A stretch of 35,856 nucleotides of DNA from Polyangiaceae bacterium. Its GTDB lineage: Bacteria > Myxococcota_A > Polyangia > Polyangiales > Polyangiaceae. A program made the translations under genes and the position numbers. This document shows, piece by piece, positions 35,424 through 35,856 of this stretch. The notes under the pieces are model-generated. The model searched no databases. It was given only the letters and a program-made list of their open reading frames with translations, and was not told the DNA's origin. Every line of letters begins with the position of its first letter. The first letter of the stretch is position 1. The stretch lies in contig JAQSWN010000122.1 in NCBI GenBank assembly GCA_029266615.1, positions 1 to 35,856 of the forward strand, read 5' to 3'.

Positions 35424-35856
35424 ATGACGAGTGAAGGGGAGATGGGAACGTACGGGCGAAGGCGCTCGCGGTGGGGGATTGGGCTCTGCGGCTTGGTGCT
35501 CCTGGTCGCGTGTGGGTCGACACGCAAAGGGCCCAAGACGGAAGGCTCCGGTGGAAGCAGCGCGGGGGAAAGTGGCGGCGGCGAGCGCAGTGAGGCGGGG
35601 AACAGCGCCGTGACGGAAGCTGGTGAGGCGAGCGGCGGCGCGGCCGGCTCCGCCACGGGTCAGGACCCGACTCCGGTTTCGGTGCCGCCCCTCTTGCCGG
35701 AAGACGACTTCCCGACATCCTCCGTGTGCCCCGGGGCATCAGCGGTCGACCACTGGCAGTTTCCGATCTCGCCGCAACCCAGGGCCGTGCTCGCCATCAC
35801 CCCGAGCACCTCCTACGTATTTTACGGGCAGCTGACGTCCACACTCCCCTCGGGCG
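35424..35856 (+). CDS. Lipoprotein with Gly/Ser/Ala linker (3' partial)
   Basis: Reading from ATG 35424 (alternatives 35415 and 35442, same frame): GRRRSRWGIGLCGLVLLVACGS is interrupted by a perfect lipobox LLVAC, then an acidic Gly/Ser/Ala linker (SSAGESGGGERSEAGNSA), then a folded region beginning FPTSSVCPGASAVDHW, FPISPQPRAVLAITPS. No stop occurs before the window end, so the 3' end is missing and only about 144 residues are visible. ATG 35442 sits right behind a GAAGGGG stretch (short 2-bp spacing). The domain after the linker is not recognised; the layout matches the other surface lipoproteins in the window. Confidence 0.7.
   Translation, partial: MTSEGEMGTYGRRRSRWGIGLCGLVLLVACGSTRKGPKTEGSGGSSAGESGGGERSEAGNSAVTEAGEASGGAAGSATGQDPTPVSVPPLLPEDDFPTSSVCPGASAVDHWQFPISPQPRAVLAITPSTSYVFYGQLTSTLPSG

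Overview
The window is about 36 kb of high-GC bacterial chromosome. It most likely comes from a myxobacterium (Myxococcota, probably Polyangiales). The evidence is the density of secreted lipoproteins that place a long Gly/Ser/Ala-rich linker directly after the lipidated Cys (at least eight), a eukaryote-like Ser/Thr kinase with a membrane anchor and an Ala/Pro-rich outer tail, a DUF1592/DUF1552 pair, and strong G/C preference at third codon positions. No tRNA, rRNA, CRISPR array, phage gene, transposase or insertion sequence was seen. The assignment rests on architecture, not on a database search.

Layout. 1-2408 is the 3' part of a CheB/CheR-type hybrid sensor kinase that is cut by the window edge. 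2567-6283 holds an outer-membrane porin, a PhyH-type dioxygenase, an SPFH/band-7 lipoprotein and a small lipoprotein. 6284-6810 looks empty. 6811-10067 is a translationally coupled DUF1592-type plus DUF1552 pair. 10148-12271 holds a membrane J-domain protein, a relic locus (5'-truncated cyanase next to a scrap of a PAS/sigma-54-type regulator), and a cytochrome c that has apparently lost its first haem site. 12448-19839 contains a PL9-type pectate lyase lipoprotein, a RhlE-type RNA helicase, a beta-lactamase-fold hydrolase lipoprotein, a Cys-rich/propeller-like lipoprotein and a GH5 glycosidase lipoprotein. 19932-20843 is an AraC-type regulator divergent from a three-gene operon (21122-25645): Ser/Thr kinase, TPR/membrane protein, and a lipoprotein with six Cys-rich repeats and a GH12-like domain. 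25751-31382 has an HAF-repeat-like lipoprotein, a CBM2-alpha/beta-hydrolase lipoprotein, a RibD/DHFR-like reductase and a beta-barrel protein. 31413-35856 has an Ig-like/triple-repeat lipoprotein, a Gln/Tyr/Pro-repeat membrane protein, a small helical protein and the start of another lipoprotein that runs off the window.

How it fits together. The recurrent theme is the cell surface and plant polysaccharide or polyester attack: PL9 lyase, GH5 hydrolase, CBM2-linked hydrolase, a GH12-like domain, porin and barrel proteins. The most interesting candidate system is the kinase operon. An inner-membrane kinase is overlapped by a TPR/two-TM protein, which is in turn overlapped by a surface lipoprotein. 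That lipoprotein's GH12-like fold seems to lack both catalytic glutamates at the expected positions. A carbohydrate-binding sensor upstream of kinase signalling is a testable inference, not something the sequence proves.
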